A stretch of DNA of 64,000 bases, from positions 1 through 64,000 of the forward strand of contig JBFLYC010000018.1 of the NCBI GenBank assembly GCA_040756735.1, read 5' to 3'. Positions 8,984-17,235 of the stretch are shown piece after piece. Source of the stretch: JBFLYC01 sp040756735 (GTDB taxonomy: Bacteria; Bacillota; DSM-16504; Desulfitibacterales; Desulfitibacteraceae). The notes below the pieces were generated by a model that was given only the letters and a program-made list of their open reading frames with translations, did not search any database and was not told where the DNA came from. Both the position numbers and the translations under genes were made by a program. Each line of letters starts with the position of its first letter. Within the stretch, counting starts at the first letter, position 1.

Positions 8984-9355
8984 GTGGTAAAAGGGATAGG
9001 AACGGATATTGTAAAGATTGGGCGTATTAAACAGGCTGTTTCTAAGTTCAAAAAAAAGTTTGCAACAAGTATTTTTACACCCGGGGAGTGGGATTACTGT
9101 TGGACAAAAAAGAACCCATATCCATCCCTGGCAGCCAGATTTGCTGCTAAAGAAGCTGTTTTTAAGGCTCTGGGCATGGGTATAGGTAGAATCAGGTGGC
9201 TGGATGTGGAAGTAAAAATTGATGATTCAGGCAAGCCTCACATCAGCCTTTCAGGTTCAGCTGCAGAAATTGCAAGGTCCCAGTATATTAGTAATCTAAG
9301 TCTCAGTATTTCTCACTGCACCGAATACGCGGTAGCTTTTGTAGTTGCTGAATAG
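8984..9355 (+). CDS. acpS: Holo-[acyl-carrier-protein] synthase
   Basis: This 123-aa protein transfers 4'-phosphopantetheine from CoA to acyl carrier protein. The AcpS signatures are the N-terminal GIGTDIVKI (metal-binding Asp) and FAAKEAVFKALG (catalytic Glu/Lys), with the C-terminal LSISHCTEYAVAFV strand. Length is normal for the family. The GTG start is preceded by AAAAGGAGAG. It heads a conserved Firmicute run acpS-nnr-alr, with nnr starting 12 bp downstream after a G-run that contains its ribosome site. Confidence 0.95.
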   Translation: MVKGIGTDIVKIGRIKQAVSKFKKKFATSIFTPGEWDYCWTKKNPYPSLAARFAAKEAVFKALGMGIGRIRWLDVEVKIDDSGKPHISLSGSAAEIARSQYISNLSLSISHCTEYAVAFVVAE

Positions 9356-9367
9356 GGGGGGGGAGCG

Positions 9368-10933
9368 TTGAGAATTGTAACTTCCGAAGAAATGCGCAAG
9401 CTTGATTCCTCGGCCATAAAAAATTATGGAATACCTGGAATTGTATTGATGGAAAACGCCGGGCTGCAGGTGCTGAACAAGATAACCAGCATATTGCAGG
9501 GTCAGATTGCCGGCAAAAGAATTGCTGTAATCTGCGGCAAGGGCAATAATGGCGGGGATGGTATGGTAGCAGCTCGTCATTTGATGAACATGGGTGCAGA
9601 TGTTAAGCTGTTTTTGCTGGCACGTCCTGATGAAATAAAGGGAGATGCGGGTGTAAATCTAATCATCCTGCAGCGAATGAATGCCAAGATCTACTTGCTT
9701 CTAAATGAAAAAGATTTGCACCGGTTGGAGATTTCATTGATATATTCCCACTTGGTGATAGATGCTATTTATGGCACAGGATTTAAGGGAAATACCAATG
9801 ATATGGTATCAAAGCTTATTAGCATGGTTAATGATAATAAACGTACAGTGATCAGCGTGGACTTGCCTTCAGGAATGGAAGCTGATACGGGCAAAGTATT
9901 CAGGGAATGTATCAAGGCTAATTATACTGTGACCTTTGGGCTGCCCAAGCTGGGCATGTTTTTGGAACCTGCCTGCAGGTTTGTCGGTGAGTTGACAATT
10001 GCGGATATTTCGCTGCCTCGTAAACTGGTAGAAGACGCCACCCTGCCGAGACAGTTAATCACTGGGGATTGGGTTAGAAGTAAGATTATTAAGCGAGAGC
10101 CTGAAGCACATAAAGGGGATTTTGGTCATGTGCTGCTCCTTGGAGGTTCACCAGGTATGACAGGTGCGCTGTGTCTTGCTGCTCTTGGAGCCATTAGGAC
10201 GGGGGCAGGGCTTGTTACCGCAGGCGTTCCCCGTTCACTAAATCCTATTCTCGAGCAAAAATTAACTGAAGTCATGACGAAGCCCCTGCCTGAAAGTGAC
10301 AAAGGATATATAGGAAGAGATGCCCTGGAAACAATCTTAGAAATGGCAGTCAAAGCGGATGTGGTTGCTATTGGACCTGGAATGGGCGTGTCTCCTGAAG
10401 GAGAAGTTTTACTAACAGAACTGCTTCCAAGATTGAATAAACCGGTTGTCATTGATGCTGATGGCCTAAACCTGTTAAGCAAGATAGTTGCTGCAGATAA
10501 GAAGTTTGCAGCAAAGCTTCCCAAAGACACTGTGCTTACGCCGCATCCCGGAGAGATGGCGCGCCTGCTGCAGGTTAGCACAGAAGAAGTCCAGAAGGAA
10601 AGGATCAAGATTGCCGAAAATTTTGCCGCATCATGGGGAATCACCCTTGTTTTAAAGGGAGCAAAAACAATAGTGGCCTGCCCGGATGGCCGGACCTATT
10701 TGAATACAACCGGGAATCCTGGGATGGCTACAGGAGGGACAGGTGATGTCTTAACAGGCATGATTGCCGGCTTGATGGGGCAAAAGTATGATTGCCGTAC
10801 AGCTGCCGCCTTGGGAGTATTTTTACATGGTTTAGCAGCAGATAAAGCGGTTTGTATTACTGGAGAGTATTCACTTACTGCAGGGGATATTATAGATTAT
10901 TTACCTGCGTCTATTTTAGAAATAACCCATTGA
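9368..10933 (+). CDS. nnr: Bifunctional NAD(P)H-hydrate epimerase/dehydratase
   Basis: This 521-aa protein repairs hydrated NAD(P)H. The N-terminal YjeF_N epimerase domain (about 1-215) has GKGNNGGDGMVAARHL and the VDAIYGTGFKG motif. The C-terminal ADP/ATP-dependent dehydratase domain (about 230-515) has TPHPGEMARLL and the catalytic-site NPGMATGGTGDVLTGMIAG. Both halves look intact, and the length fits the fused bacterial form. It uses a TTG start right after a GGGGGGGAG ribosome site. It sits between acpS and alr with only 1-12 bp gaps, indicating one transcript. Confidence 0.95.
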   Translation: MRIVTSEEMRKLDSSAIKNYGIPGIVLMENAGLQVLNKITSILQGQIAGKRIAVICGKGNNGGDGMVAARHLMNMGADVKLFLLARPDEIKGDAGVNLIILQRMNAKIYLLLNEKDLHRLEISLIYSHLVIDAIYGTGFKGNTNDMVSKLISMVNDNKRTVISVDLPSGMEADTGKVFRECIKANYTVTFGLPKLGMFLEPACRFVGELTIADISLPRKLVEDATLPRQLITGDWVRSKIIKREPEAHKGDFGHVLLLGGSPGMTGALCLAALGAIRTGAGLVTAGVPRSLNPILEQKLTEVMTKPLPESDKGYIGRDALETILEMAVKADVVAIGPGMGVSPEGEVLLTELLPRLNKPVVIDADGLNLLSKIVAADKKFAAKLPKDTVLTPHPGEMARLLQVSTEEVQKERIKIAENFAASWGITLVLKGAKTIVACPDGRTYLNTTGNPGMATGGTGDVLTGMIAGLMGQKYDCRTAAALGVFLHGLAADKAVCITGEYSLTAGDIIDYLPASILEITH

Positions 10934-10943
10934 GGTGAGGAAA

Positions 10944-12089
10944 TTGTTTCCTGTTGCTGCTGCCGAAATTAATCTGGATAATATTAAGCATAATGTTAGC
11001 GAATTAAAAAAACTTGTTTCACCAAAAGCCCGTTTTATGGCGGTGGTAAAGGCGGATGGCTATGGGCATGGAGCTGTGGCCATTGCAAAGAAAGCCCTTG
11101 CAAGCGGCGCTGATTACCTGGCTGTGGCCATGGTTTCTGAGGGTATTAAGTTAAGAGAGGCGGGCATTACAGCCCCTATTTTGGTTTTTGGATGGACTCC
11201 TCCTGAGAATATTAATTACAGCCTTGAGCATGACCTTACGCTGACTGTATTCTCTCTCAGGCAGGCACAGTATTTATCTCAAATCTCAACCAAAAGCGGC
11301 CTGAAAGCTAAAGTGCACATTAAGATTGATACTGGAATGAACAGGTTAGGACTGCAGGTAAACCAGAATTCCCATGATGAAATCAAATACATGACCGAGC
11401 TTGACGGGCTATATATTGAAGGTATATATACCCACTTTGCCGAAGCTGACAACAGACAGTCAGACTTTACCAGGAAGCAGTATGCAAAATTTACTTTTTT
11501 ATTGGATAATCTGGCAGGGGAGGGTATTAAATTTCCCCTTGCCCATTGCGCCAACAGCGCTGCAATTATTGACCACCCTTCTACCCATATGGATATGGTA
11601 AGGGCAGGCATAAGCCTTTACGGGCTTTATCCGCATAGGGCAATGCAGGATAAAGTCCTGTTAAAACCTGCAATGTCATTAAAAGCCAGAGTGTCTCATG
11701 TAAAACATATTTATGAGGGAGAGACAGTAAGCTATGGCAGGACTTTTACCGCAAGTGAGCAAAAAAGAATTGCCACTATACCGGTGGGATACGCTGATGG
11801 CTACAGCAGGCTGCTGTCTAACAAGTGTAAAGTTGTCATTAGGGGACAAAAGGTTCCTGTGACCGGCAGGATTTGTATGGACCAGTTTATGGTTGATGTG
11901 ACTGGGATTGACGGAGAAATCCAGGCTGGTGAAGAAGCAATTCTCTTTGGGCAGGCTTCTAACGGGGTTCAAGTTAGTGTTGATGATATTGCAGACATTA
12001 TTGGCACCATTAATTATGAAGTAGTATGTATGGTGGGGAAGAGGATACCAAGGATTTATATTGAAAGAATTAAGAATTCAAATCTATAA
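10944..12089 (+). CDS. alr: Alanine racemase
   Basis: This PLP enzyme makes D-alanine for peptidoglycan. The Schiff-base Lys is in MAVVKADGYGHG near the N-terminus, the catalytic Tyr motif is in RAGISLYGLYP, and the C-terminal beta domain carries GRICMDQFMVD. I chose TTG at 10944 because GAGGTGAGG (10932-10940) sits just upstream of it. An in-frame GTG at 10935 would overlap that ribosome site and lacks its own. About 381 aa, normal for Alr. It closes the acpS-nnr-alr operon. Confidence 0.94.
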   Translation: MFPVAAAEINLDNIKHNVSELKKLVSPKARFMAVVKADGYGHGAVAIAKKALASGADYLAVAMVSEGIKLREAGITAPILVFGWTPPENINYSLEHDLTLTVFSLRQAQYLSQISTKSGLKAKVHIKIDTGMNRLGLQVNQNSHDEIKYMTELDGLYIEGIYTHFAEADNRQSDFTRKQYAKFTFLLDNLAGEGIKFPLAHCANSAAIIDHPSTHMDMVRAGISLYGLYPHRAMQDKVLLKPAMSLKARVSHVKHIYEGETVSYGRTFTASEQKRIATIPVGYADGYSRLLSNKCKVVIRGQKVPVTGRICMDQFMVDVTGIDGEIQAGEEAILFGQASNGVQVSVDDIADIIGTINYEVVCMVGKRIPRIYIERIKNSNL

Positions 12090-12155
12090 TTTAATATGTA
12101 CTGCTGTATATAATTAACAAATTGGGAAACAAATATATTAGGAGAGGAAACAATT

Positions 12156-12725
12156 ATGGAGATTTTAAAAGCAAAAATTGTAGAAGAAGGTCAGGTATTA
12201 TCTGAGAGCATACTTAAAGTAGATTCCTTTTTGAACCACCAAATTGATCCTGTGCTCATGTATAAGATAGGTAAAGAGTTTTCCAAAAGGTTCGAAAATG
12301 AAAAAATCACCAAGGTGTTAACTGTTGAAGCATCAGGAATAGCAGCTGCTTTGATGACAGGATTGGTGCTGGGGGTACCGGTAGTTTTTGCTAAAAAAAA
12401 GAAACCGTCCACCATCGAGGGGACTATCTACTGCGGCCGGATACACTCTTTTACCCGTAACGAGACTGTTGATATAGTTGTTGCTTCCAAGTATTTAACT
12501 AACGAGGACAGAGTATTGATAATTGACGATTTCTTGGCTACCGGAGAAGCAGCAAAGGGTATGATTGAGATTGTGAGACAGGCAGGGTGCTATCTGGTAG
12601 GAGTTGGCATTTGTATTGAAAAGTCCTTTCAGGAGGGTGGCAAGCAGGTCAGAGAAATGGGGGTTAGGGTCGAAACCTTGGTAAGAATCAGCGCTTTAAG
12701 AGATGGAAGTATTGAGTTTATGTAG
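12156..12725 (+). CDS. xpt: Xanthine phosphoribosyltransferase
   Basis: This 189-aa purine salvage enzyme converts xanthine plus PRPP to XMP. The PRPP-binding loop is VLIIDDFLATGEA (about 127-139), and the Xpt-specific N-terminus includes the VDSFLNHQIDP stretch. The 66-bp upstream gap is too short for the purine riboswitch that often precedes xpt in Bacilli, and I see none. AGGAGAGG lies before the ATG. There is no xanthine permease neighbour; it stands alone between alr and ndoAI. Confidence 0.93.
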   Translation: MEILKAKIVEEGQVLSESILKVDSFLNHQIDPVLMYKIGKEFSKRFENEKITKVLTVEASGIAAALMTGLVLGVPVVFAKKKKPSTIEGTIYCGRIHSFTRNETVDIVVASKYLTNEDRVLIIDDFLATGEAAKGMIEIVRQAGCYLVGVGICIEKSFQEGGKQVREMGVRVETLVRISALRDGSIEFM

Positions 12726-12777
12726 GACTAAAAAATTATATAAAAATTATCAGGATAAAAAAGCAAGTTATTTTTAC

Positions 12778-12806
12778 TTGAATAGGTATTGCATACAAGC
12801 TATAAT
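12778..12806 (+). promoter_or_regulatory. Sigma-A-type promoter for ndoAI-ndoA
   Basis: A -35 TTGAAT (12778-12783), a 17-bp spacer and a perfect -10 TATAAT (12801-12806) lie about 50 bp before the antitoxin start. Confidence 0.65.
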
Positions 12807-12854
12807 ATAGTATATCTTCGTGTGTACAGGTCAGCTTAATAGGGGGTGCCCTTT

Positions 12855-13139
12855 TTGTCGGGTGTTAAAAGGATCATGATAAGCATTCCGGAAAGCTTAT
12901 TAAAGGAAGTTGATGGACTGGCTGGCAGAGAGAATAGAAATCGCAGCGAGTTTATCAGAGAAGCCATGAAGTTGTATATTTCCGAAAATCACCGCAAAAA
13001 TATTCGAGAGCAGATGAAGAAGGGTTATCAGGAAATGGCCCAGATTAACCTTTTTTTAGCCATGGAAAATTATGATATAGAAAATGAAGTACAAGAATTT
13101 TATGATGAGAAATTAGAGAAACTAGCGGAGTGTAAATAG
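12855..13139 (+). CDS. ndoAI: Antitoxin EndoAI-type (ribbon-helix-helix)
   Basis: This protein of about 94 aa has an N-terminal RHH DNA-binding domain (MISIPESLLKEVDGLAGRENRNRSEFIREA pattern, about residues 8-40) and a C-terminal toxin-binding segment KKGYQEMAQINL. The latter matches the Bacillus EndoAI pattern (RRGYMEMAKINL). It should neutralise and co-repress with the NdoA/MazF toxin encoded 0 bp downstream. TTG at 12855 is preferred because AGGGGGTG sits 6 nt upstream; GTG at 12846 would use part of that site itself, and ATG 12876 would cut the beta strand. Confidence 0.9.
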   Translation: MSGVKRIMISIPESLLKEVDGLAGRENRNRSEFIREAMKLYISENHRKNIREQMKKGYQEMAQINLFLAMENYDIENEVQEFYDEKLEKLAECK

Positions 13140-13490
13140 ATGCATGTACGGCGTGGAGATATTTTTTATGCCCAACTTAACCCTGTGGTTGGTTCAGAAC
13201 AGGGTGGGACAAGACCTGTACTCGTTATTCAAAATGATATAGGCAACCAGTACAGCCCCACCACTATTGTTTTGGCTATAACCTCGCAGATTTCCAAGGC
13301 TAAACTGCCAACCCATATTGAAATGCCTATTACCAAAAGCGGTTTGGAGAAGAATTCGGTGATTTTAGCCGAACAGATCAGGACAATTGATAAAAGCCGT
13401 TTGAAGCATAAGGTAGCATATTTGGATGAAGAGTTTATGGCAAAGGTGGATAAGGCGCTGGAAATCAGTTTGGGATTAACGGAGATTTAG
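13140..13490 (+). CDS. ndoA: mRNA interferase EndoA (MazF/PemK family toxin)
   Basis: This 116-aa sequence-specific endoribonuclease starts directly after the antitoxin stop. Family signatures include RRGDIFYAQLNPVVGSEQGG (catalytic Arg/Thr region), RPVLVIQND, and the C-terminal AEQIRTIDKSRL. Length and sequence are those of the chromosomal Firmicute NdoA. It is followed by an intrinsic terminator, so the antitoxin-toxin pair is a self-contained transcript. Confidence 0.95.
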   Translation: MHVRRGDIFYAQLNPVVGSEQGGTRPVLVIQNDIGNQYSPTTIVLAITSQISKAKLPTHIEMPITKSGLEKNSVILAEQIRTIDKSRLKHKVAYLDEEFMAKVDKALEISLGLTEI

Positions 13491-13498
13491 ATATCGGT

Positions 13499-13533
13499 AT
13501 GTCTACTAAGTGCAAGTAGGCATTTTTATTTTT
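13499..13533 (+). terminator. Intrinsic terminator after ndoA
   Basis: Nine-bp arms ATGTCTACT (13499-13507) and AGTAGGCAT (13515-13523), with one T-G wobble, are followed by TTTTATTTTT. It lies 9 bp after the ndoA stop. It excludes an upstream GTG start at 13510 for the next gene. Confidence 0.75.
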
Positions 13534-13569
13534 CCCCGGAATACTTTATTAGGTGGGGGGAATGAGCAA

Positions 13570-14295
13570 ATGAGCAGGTTTTTATCCAAGGCTGTTATAG
13601 GTCTGACTTGTAGTGAAGACGGGGGTGATAATGTTTGTTTGAGCAAACATTATCACAGGTCTGTTGAAAGGGCAGGGGGAATACCATTGTTGGTTCCTCC
13701 TGTGGAAGCGGCAATTGCTGATTACCTGGCCATGTTTGATGGCTTTATTCTTTCAGGGGGTGTGGATGTTGACCCTCTTTATTTTCATGAAGAACCTGTG
13801 CAGGGTATGGGAGAAATTATGCCTGAAAGAGATAGCTTCGAAATCAAGCTGGTGCAGCAAGCTTTTGCTGCTGATCTGCCCCTGCTTGTAATTTGCCGGG
13901 GGCTGCAGGTCTTAAATATTGCTCTGGGAGGTAATATATATCAAGATATATATTCACAGATGTCAGGAGCTATCAAGCATTGTCAACAGGCCCCCAGATG
14001 GTATCCTACTCATTCTGTCTCCATAAAAGGCAATTCTGTTTTAAAGAAAGTGTTCAGCCATGAGGTGGTTTTAGTTAATTCTTTTCATCATCAGGGGGTA
14101 AAGATATTGGCTCCTGGATTAGAGGCCGCAGCTTTCAGCAGTGATGGACTGGTGGAAGCTGTTTGGGCGCCGGAAAAAGAGTTTGTCTTAGGTGTACAGT
14201 GGCATCCTGAGTGTATGGTCGAAAGATACAGGGAGCAGCAGGAGATTTTTAATGTTTTTATCAAAGCTTGTGTTAAAAGCAAGAAGCAGGAGTGA
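13570..14295 (+). CDS. Class I glutamine-amidotransferase-like hydrolase (peptidase C26, PuuD family)
   Basis: This 241-aa gamma-glutamyl-GABA-hydrolase-like protein has the nucleophile Cys in LLVICRGLQVLNIALGG, the catalytic His/Glu in GVQWHPE, and the family start FDGFILSGGVDVDP. It would hydrolyse gamma-glutamyl amides or peptides, but there are no puu or polyamine genes here, so the substrate is open. ATG 13570 is chosen after the AGGTGGGGGG ribosome site; an earlier GTG lies inside the ndoA terminator. The gene carries two perfect inverted repeats, reported separately. Confidence 0.88.
   Translation: MSRFLSKAVIGLTCSEDGGDNVCLSKHYHRSVERAGGIPLLVPPVEAAIADYLAMFDGFILSGGVDVDPLYFHEEPVQGMGEIMPERDSFEIKLVQQAFAADLPLLVICRGLQVLNIALGGNIYQDIYSQMSGAIKHCQQAPRWYPTHSVSIKGNSVLKKVFSHEVVLVNSFHHQGVKILAPGLEAAAFSSDGLVEAVWAPEKEFVLGVQWHPECMVERYREQQEIFNVFIKACVKSKKQE
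13625..13656. repeat. Perfect 13-bp inverted repeat inside CDS
   Basis: Arms GTGATAATGTTTG (13625-13637) and CAAACATTATCAC (13644-13656) are separated by 6 nt, near the 5' end of the C26 hydrolase gene. They may be an operator or an mRNA hairpin, or may simply reflect the codons. Confidence 0.6.
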
Positions 14296-14299
14296 ATAG

Positions 14300-14375
14300 T
14301 ACTACAGCGAAATTTAGCAATTAGCGGAGCCATGGCGTAGCGATGTAACGAAACGAGTAACCTTTCGCTGTAGTA
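14300..14375. repeat. Dispersed inverted-repeat element, short copy
   Basis: A 76-bp element has perfect 13-bp termini (TACTACAGCGAAA at 14300-14312, TTTCGCTGTAGTA at 14363-14375). Its interior (CCATGGCGTAGCGATGTAAC and ACGAGTAACC) recurs almost unchanged in the copy at 63654-63794. It occupies the gap between the C26 hydrolase and the amidohydrolase and could fold as one long hairpin in RNA. It is non-coding and likely a MITE or REP-like sequence. Confidence 0.75.
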
Positions 14376-14410
14376 ATAGTAACAATTTAACAGAAAAAGG
14401 TGAGTAAAAA

Positions 14411-15574
14411 ATGTTAGCGTTAACGAACTGTAAAATCATTACCATGGCAGGCCAAGACTATGATAATGGTGTAATACTTGTTGAAGAGGAGAAAATTATA
14501 AAAGTTGGTGATGCCTCTGGGGTACAAATACCGCCTGATGCGGCGGCAAGGGATTTACAAGGAAGCACAGTTATACCAGGGCTCATAGACAGTCACTGCC
14601 ATGTTGGCATCATGGAAGAAATTTACCGGATAGAGGGCGATGATTTAAATGAAACAACCAATCCGGTTACCCCGTTCTTAAGAGCTATAGATGGAATTTA
14701 TCCAGGTGATCTTGCTTTTGAGGATGCTTTAAAGGCAGGGGTGACCACCATACATACAGGTCCGGGAAGCGCTAATGTTATTGGTGGTGTAAGCGCTATT
14801 TTAAAAACCCATGGTAAAGTGGTAGATAAAATGGTGATTAACCCCTGTGCCGGGTTAAAAGTGGCCTTTGGAGAAAATCCCAAAAGGGTTTATGGAGAGC
14901 AGTCAAAAATGCCAAAGACCAGGATGGCCACTGCGGCATTGCTCCGTGAGCAGCTAACCAAGGCAGCGGCTTATCTGGAAAAAAAGAATAGGGGAAGTAC
15001 TGACCCTGATAAAATGCCTGAGAAGGATTTGGGAATGGAGGTTTTAAGCATGGCCCTTGAGGGAAAATTACCGGTAAGGGCCCATGCTCACAGGACAGAT
15101 GATATTCTGACAGCGGTACGCATAGCCGATGAATTTAAGCTGAAACTGGTCATTGAACATGGAACAGAAGCTCATTTGGTTGCTGAAGAACTGGCTGCAA
15201 GAGGAATTTCTGTAATAACAGGGCCGGCCTTAAGCCACAGGGCAAAGGTGGAATTGCGGCAGAGGACTTTTGAAACCCCAGGTATTCTTATTAGAAATGG
15301 TGTGAAGGTTGCTATTATGACAGATCACCCTGTAGTGCCTATTGAATACCTGTCCCTTTGTGCAGCTTTGGCTGTAAAAGCAGGAATGGATTACCGAGAG
15401 GCTCTCAAAGCAGTTACCATCAATGCTGCTGCCATTATAGGAGTAGACCAGAGATTGGGCAGTATTGAAGCAGGCAAGGACGCAGACCTGCTTGTCTTGG
15501 ATGGAGACCCACTCGAAATTAAAACCAGGGTAAAGGAAGTATTTATTAACGGTTCTTCGGTATACAAGGCCTGA
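14411..15574 (+). CDS. Amidohydrolase (imidazolonepropionase-like, metal-dependent)
   Basis: This 387-aa amidohydrolase-superfamily protein has the metal ligands HxH in DSHCHVG (about 62-66), the bridging region in RAHAHRTDD, IEHGTEA and a late Asp in IMTDHPV. The composite N/C-terminal beta sandwich ends in KDADLLVLDGDP. It resembles HutI-like or prolidase-like enzymes of unknown substrate that are common in Clostridia. AAAAGGTGAG precedes the ATG. It starts 28 bp before tsaE, so it may be transcribed with the t6A genes without sharing function. Confidence 0.88.
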   Translation: MLALTNCKIITMAGQDYDNGVILVEEEKIIKVGDASGVQIPPDAAARDLQGSTVIPGLIDSHCHVGIMEEIYRIEGDDLNETTNPVTPFLRAIDGIYPGDLAFEDALKAGVTTIHTGPGSANVIGGVSAILKTHGKVVDKMVINPCAGLKVAFGENPKRVYGEQSKMPKTRMATAALLREQLTKAAAYLEKKNRGSTDPDKMPEKDLGMEVLSMALEGKLPVRAHAHRTDDILTAVRIADEFKLKLVIEHGTEAHLVAEELAARGISVITGPALSHRAKVELRQRTFETPGILIRNGVKVAIMTDHPVVPIEYLSLCAALAVKAGMDYREALKAVTINAAAIIGVDQRLGSIEAGKDADLLVLDGDPLEIKTRVKEVFINGSSVYKA

Positions 15575-15602
15575 GGATGGCCGAATTAATGGAGGTAAGT
15601 AA

Positions 15603-16079
15603 ATGCTGGGAATTGTTTTAAGGGGTGAAGCTGAAACCTTAAGCCTGGGAGAGTTCCTGGGAAAAAGGCTTTCTTGTGGTATGCTTTTATGTCTAAGGGG
15701 CGACCTGGGAGCAGGGAAGACCACCCTGGCCAAGGGTATCGCAGTGGGACTTGGAATCAAGACTCCTGTCACCAGCCCTTCTTTTACCATCATTAATGAG
15801 TATCCTGGCAGGCGCAATTTATACCATATAGACACTTACCGGCTAAAAAGCTTGCAGGAGCTTATAGATATTGGTATAGAAGACTACCTGCCTGCAGTTG
15901 ACGGTGTGACCTTGATTGAATGGCCGGAAATAATGGAGGAACTGCTCCCTGAGGAGAGATTAGATATCAGTTTAGTTAAGACGGGAACAGAGGTCAGGGA
16001 ATTAAGATTTCATGGACATGGAAATATTTATCAGGGTATCATACAGGAGTTGAATACTTATGAAAGTAATAGGATTTGA
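15603..16079 (+). CDS. tsaE: tRNA t6A biosynthesis ATPase TsaE
   Basis: This 158-aa P-loop protein has Walker A GDLGAGKTTLAKG (about 34-46), the SPSFTIINEY switch and the HIDTYRL motif. It assists TsaB/TsaD in threonylcarbamoyl transfer to A37 of ANN-decoding tRNAs. GGAGG precedes the ATG. Its end overlaps tsaB by 20 bp, a sign of translational coupling in the tsaE-tsaB-rimI-tsaD cluster. Confidence 0.95.
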   Translation: MLGIVLRGEAETLSLGEFLGKRLSCGMLLCLRGDLGAGKTTLAKGIAVGLGIKTPVTSPSFTIINEYPGRRNLYHIDTYRLKSLQELIDIGIEDYLPAVDGVTLIEWPEIMEELLPEERLDISLVKTGTEVRELRFHGHGNIYQGIIQELNTYESNRI

Positions 16080-16770
16080 CACTACCACCCAGGCTGCCAC
16101 CATAGCTCTCCTTGAGGACGGCAGCTTGTTAATGGAAACCATTTTGAATACAGATAAAACCCATTCTCAAAGACTCATGCCCATGTTGGATCTTATGCTT
16201 AGAGCAGCGGATATAACCCTTGCTCAAATTGATGGGATAGCAGTGGCTTCTGGGCCGGGTTCTTTTACAGGTTTGAGGATAGGCATGACTACCGCAAAAA
16301 CCCTGGCCTGGTCTTTGGCAAAGCCACTGGCAGCAGTTCCAACCCTGGATGCTCTGGCTTTAAATGCTCAAGGGGCCGCTGGTTGTTGGATATGCCCTGT
16401 GTTAAATGCCAGGAGAAATCAAATTTATACCGCATTATATAAACAGTCCCATGGCAGCATTCAGCGTCAGTCCGAATATATGGCAATAGGACCGGAAGGA
16501 TTAATTGACCTGCTAAAACACTTAGATGGACAGGTTGTACTTTTGGGAGATGCTGTGCCGGAATATGCTCAAGTTATTATAGATTCCCTGGGTGATCGGG
16601 TACATGTTTTGACCCCGCCAAACTGGCTTCCCAGGGCTGCTCATGTAGCTTATTTGGGATGGGATAAATTGAAAAAAGGTGAATCTGATGATGCTGTAAT
16701 GATATCTCCCTTTTACATAAGGCCTTCAGAGGCAGAGCTTAAGCTGGCTGCAAAGAAGGTGTGCGAATAA
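16060..16770 (+). CDS. tsaB: tRNA t6A biosynthesis protein TsaB
   Basis: This 236-aa ASKHA-fold dimerisation partner of TsaD starts GFDTTTQAATIAL and has the conserved AVASGPGSFTGLRIGM loop. It is catalytically inert itself but needed for t6A synthesis. It overlaps tsaE by 20 bp and abuts rimI (TAA directly followed by ATG). Length is normal. Confidence 0.95.
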   Translation: MKVIGFDTTTQAATIALLEDGSLLMETILNTDKTHSQRLMPMLDLMLRAADITLAQIDGIAVASGPGSFTGLRIGMTTAKTLAWSLAKPLAAVPTLDALALNAQGAAGCWICPVLNARRNQIYTALYKQSHGSIQRQSEYMAIGPEGLIDLLKHLDGQVVLLGDAVPEYAQVIIDSLGDRVHVLTPPNWLPRAAHVAYLGWDKLKKGESDDAVMISPFYIRPSEAELKLAAKKVCE

Positions 16771-17235
16771 ATGACCCCTGAATTTGAGATCAGGCCCATG
16801 ACCATTGAAGACATCGAACATGTGGTGCAGATCGAAAGACTGTCCTTCACAAGTCCATGGTCAAGGCTTGCTTTTGAAGCAGAAGTCTATAACAATAAGT
16901 TTGCTCATTATTATGTTGCCCAAGGAAATGGCGGAGTGGTTGGTTATGCAGGCATGTGGATAATCTTTGATGAAGCCCATATAACCAACATTGCCGTACA
17001 CCCTGAATTCAGAGGTTTGAAGTATGGAAAAAGATTAACAGCTGAATTAATGATTCAGGCTGTTAAACTAGGCGCTAAGAGGATTACTTTAGAAGTAAGG
17101 GTTTCAAATGTGATAGCCCAAAAACTTTATGAGAGTATGGGCTTTGCATCTGTAGGAATCCGCAAGAAGTACTATACGGACAATAATGAGGATGCCCTAA
17201 TTATGTGGAAAGACCTGGCAGGTGATTTTTCTTGA
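16771..17235 (+). CDS. rimI: Ribosomal-protein S18 alanine N-acetyltransferase RimI
   Basis: This 154-aa GNAT acetyltransferase has a pyrophosphate-binding loop of the form R-G-x-x-x-G-K (FRGLKYGKRL) and a C-terminal strand NVIAQKLYESMGF. The typical target is the N-terminal Ala of ribosomal protein S18. Placement between tsaB and tsaD is the standard Firmicute arrangement. Its stop shares bases with the TTG start of tsaD. Confidence 0.93.
   Translation: MTPEFEIRPMTIEDIEHVVQIERLSFTSPWSRLAFEAEVYNNKFAHYYVAQGNGGVVGYAGMWIIFDEAHITNIAVHPEFRGLKYGKRLTAELMIQAVKLGAKRITLEVRVSNVIAQKLYESMGFASVGIRKKYYTDNNEDALIMWKDLAGDFS

Noticed and set aside
12090..12155. Purine riboswitch before xpt
   Set aside because: The gap is only 66 bp and lacks the aptamer loops.
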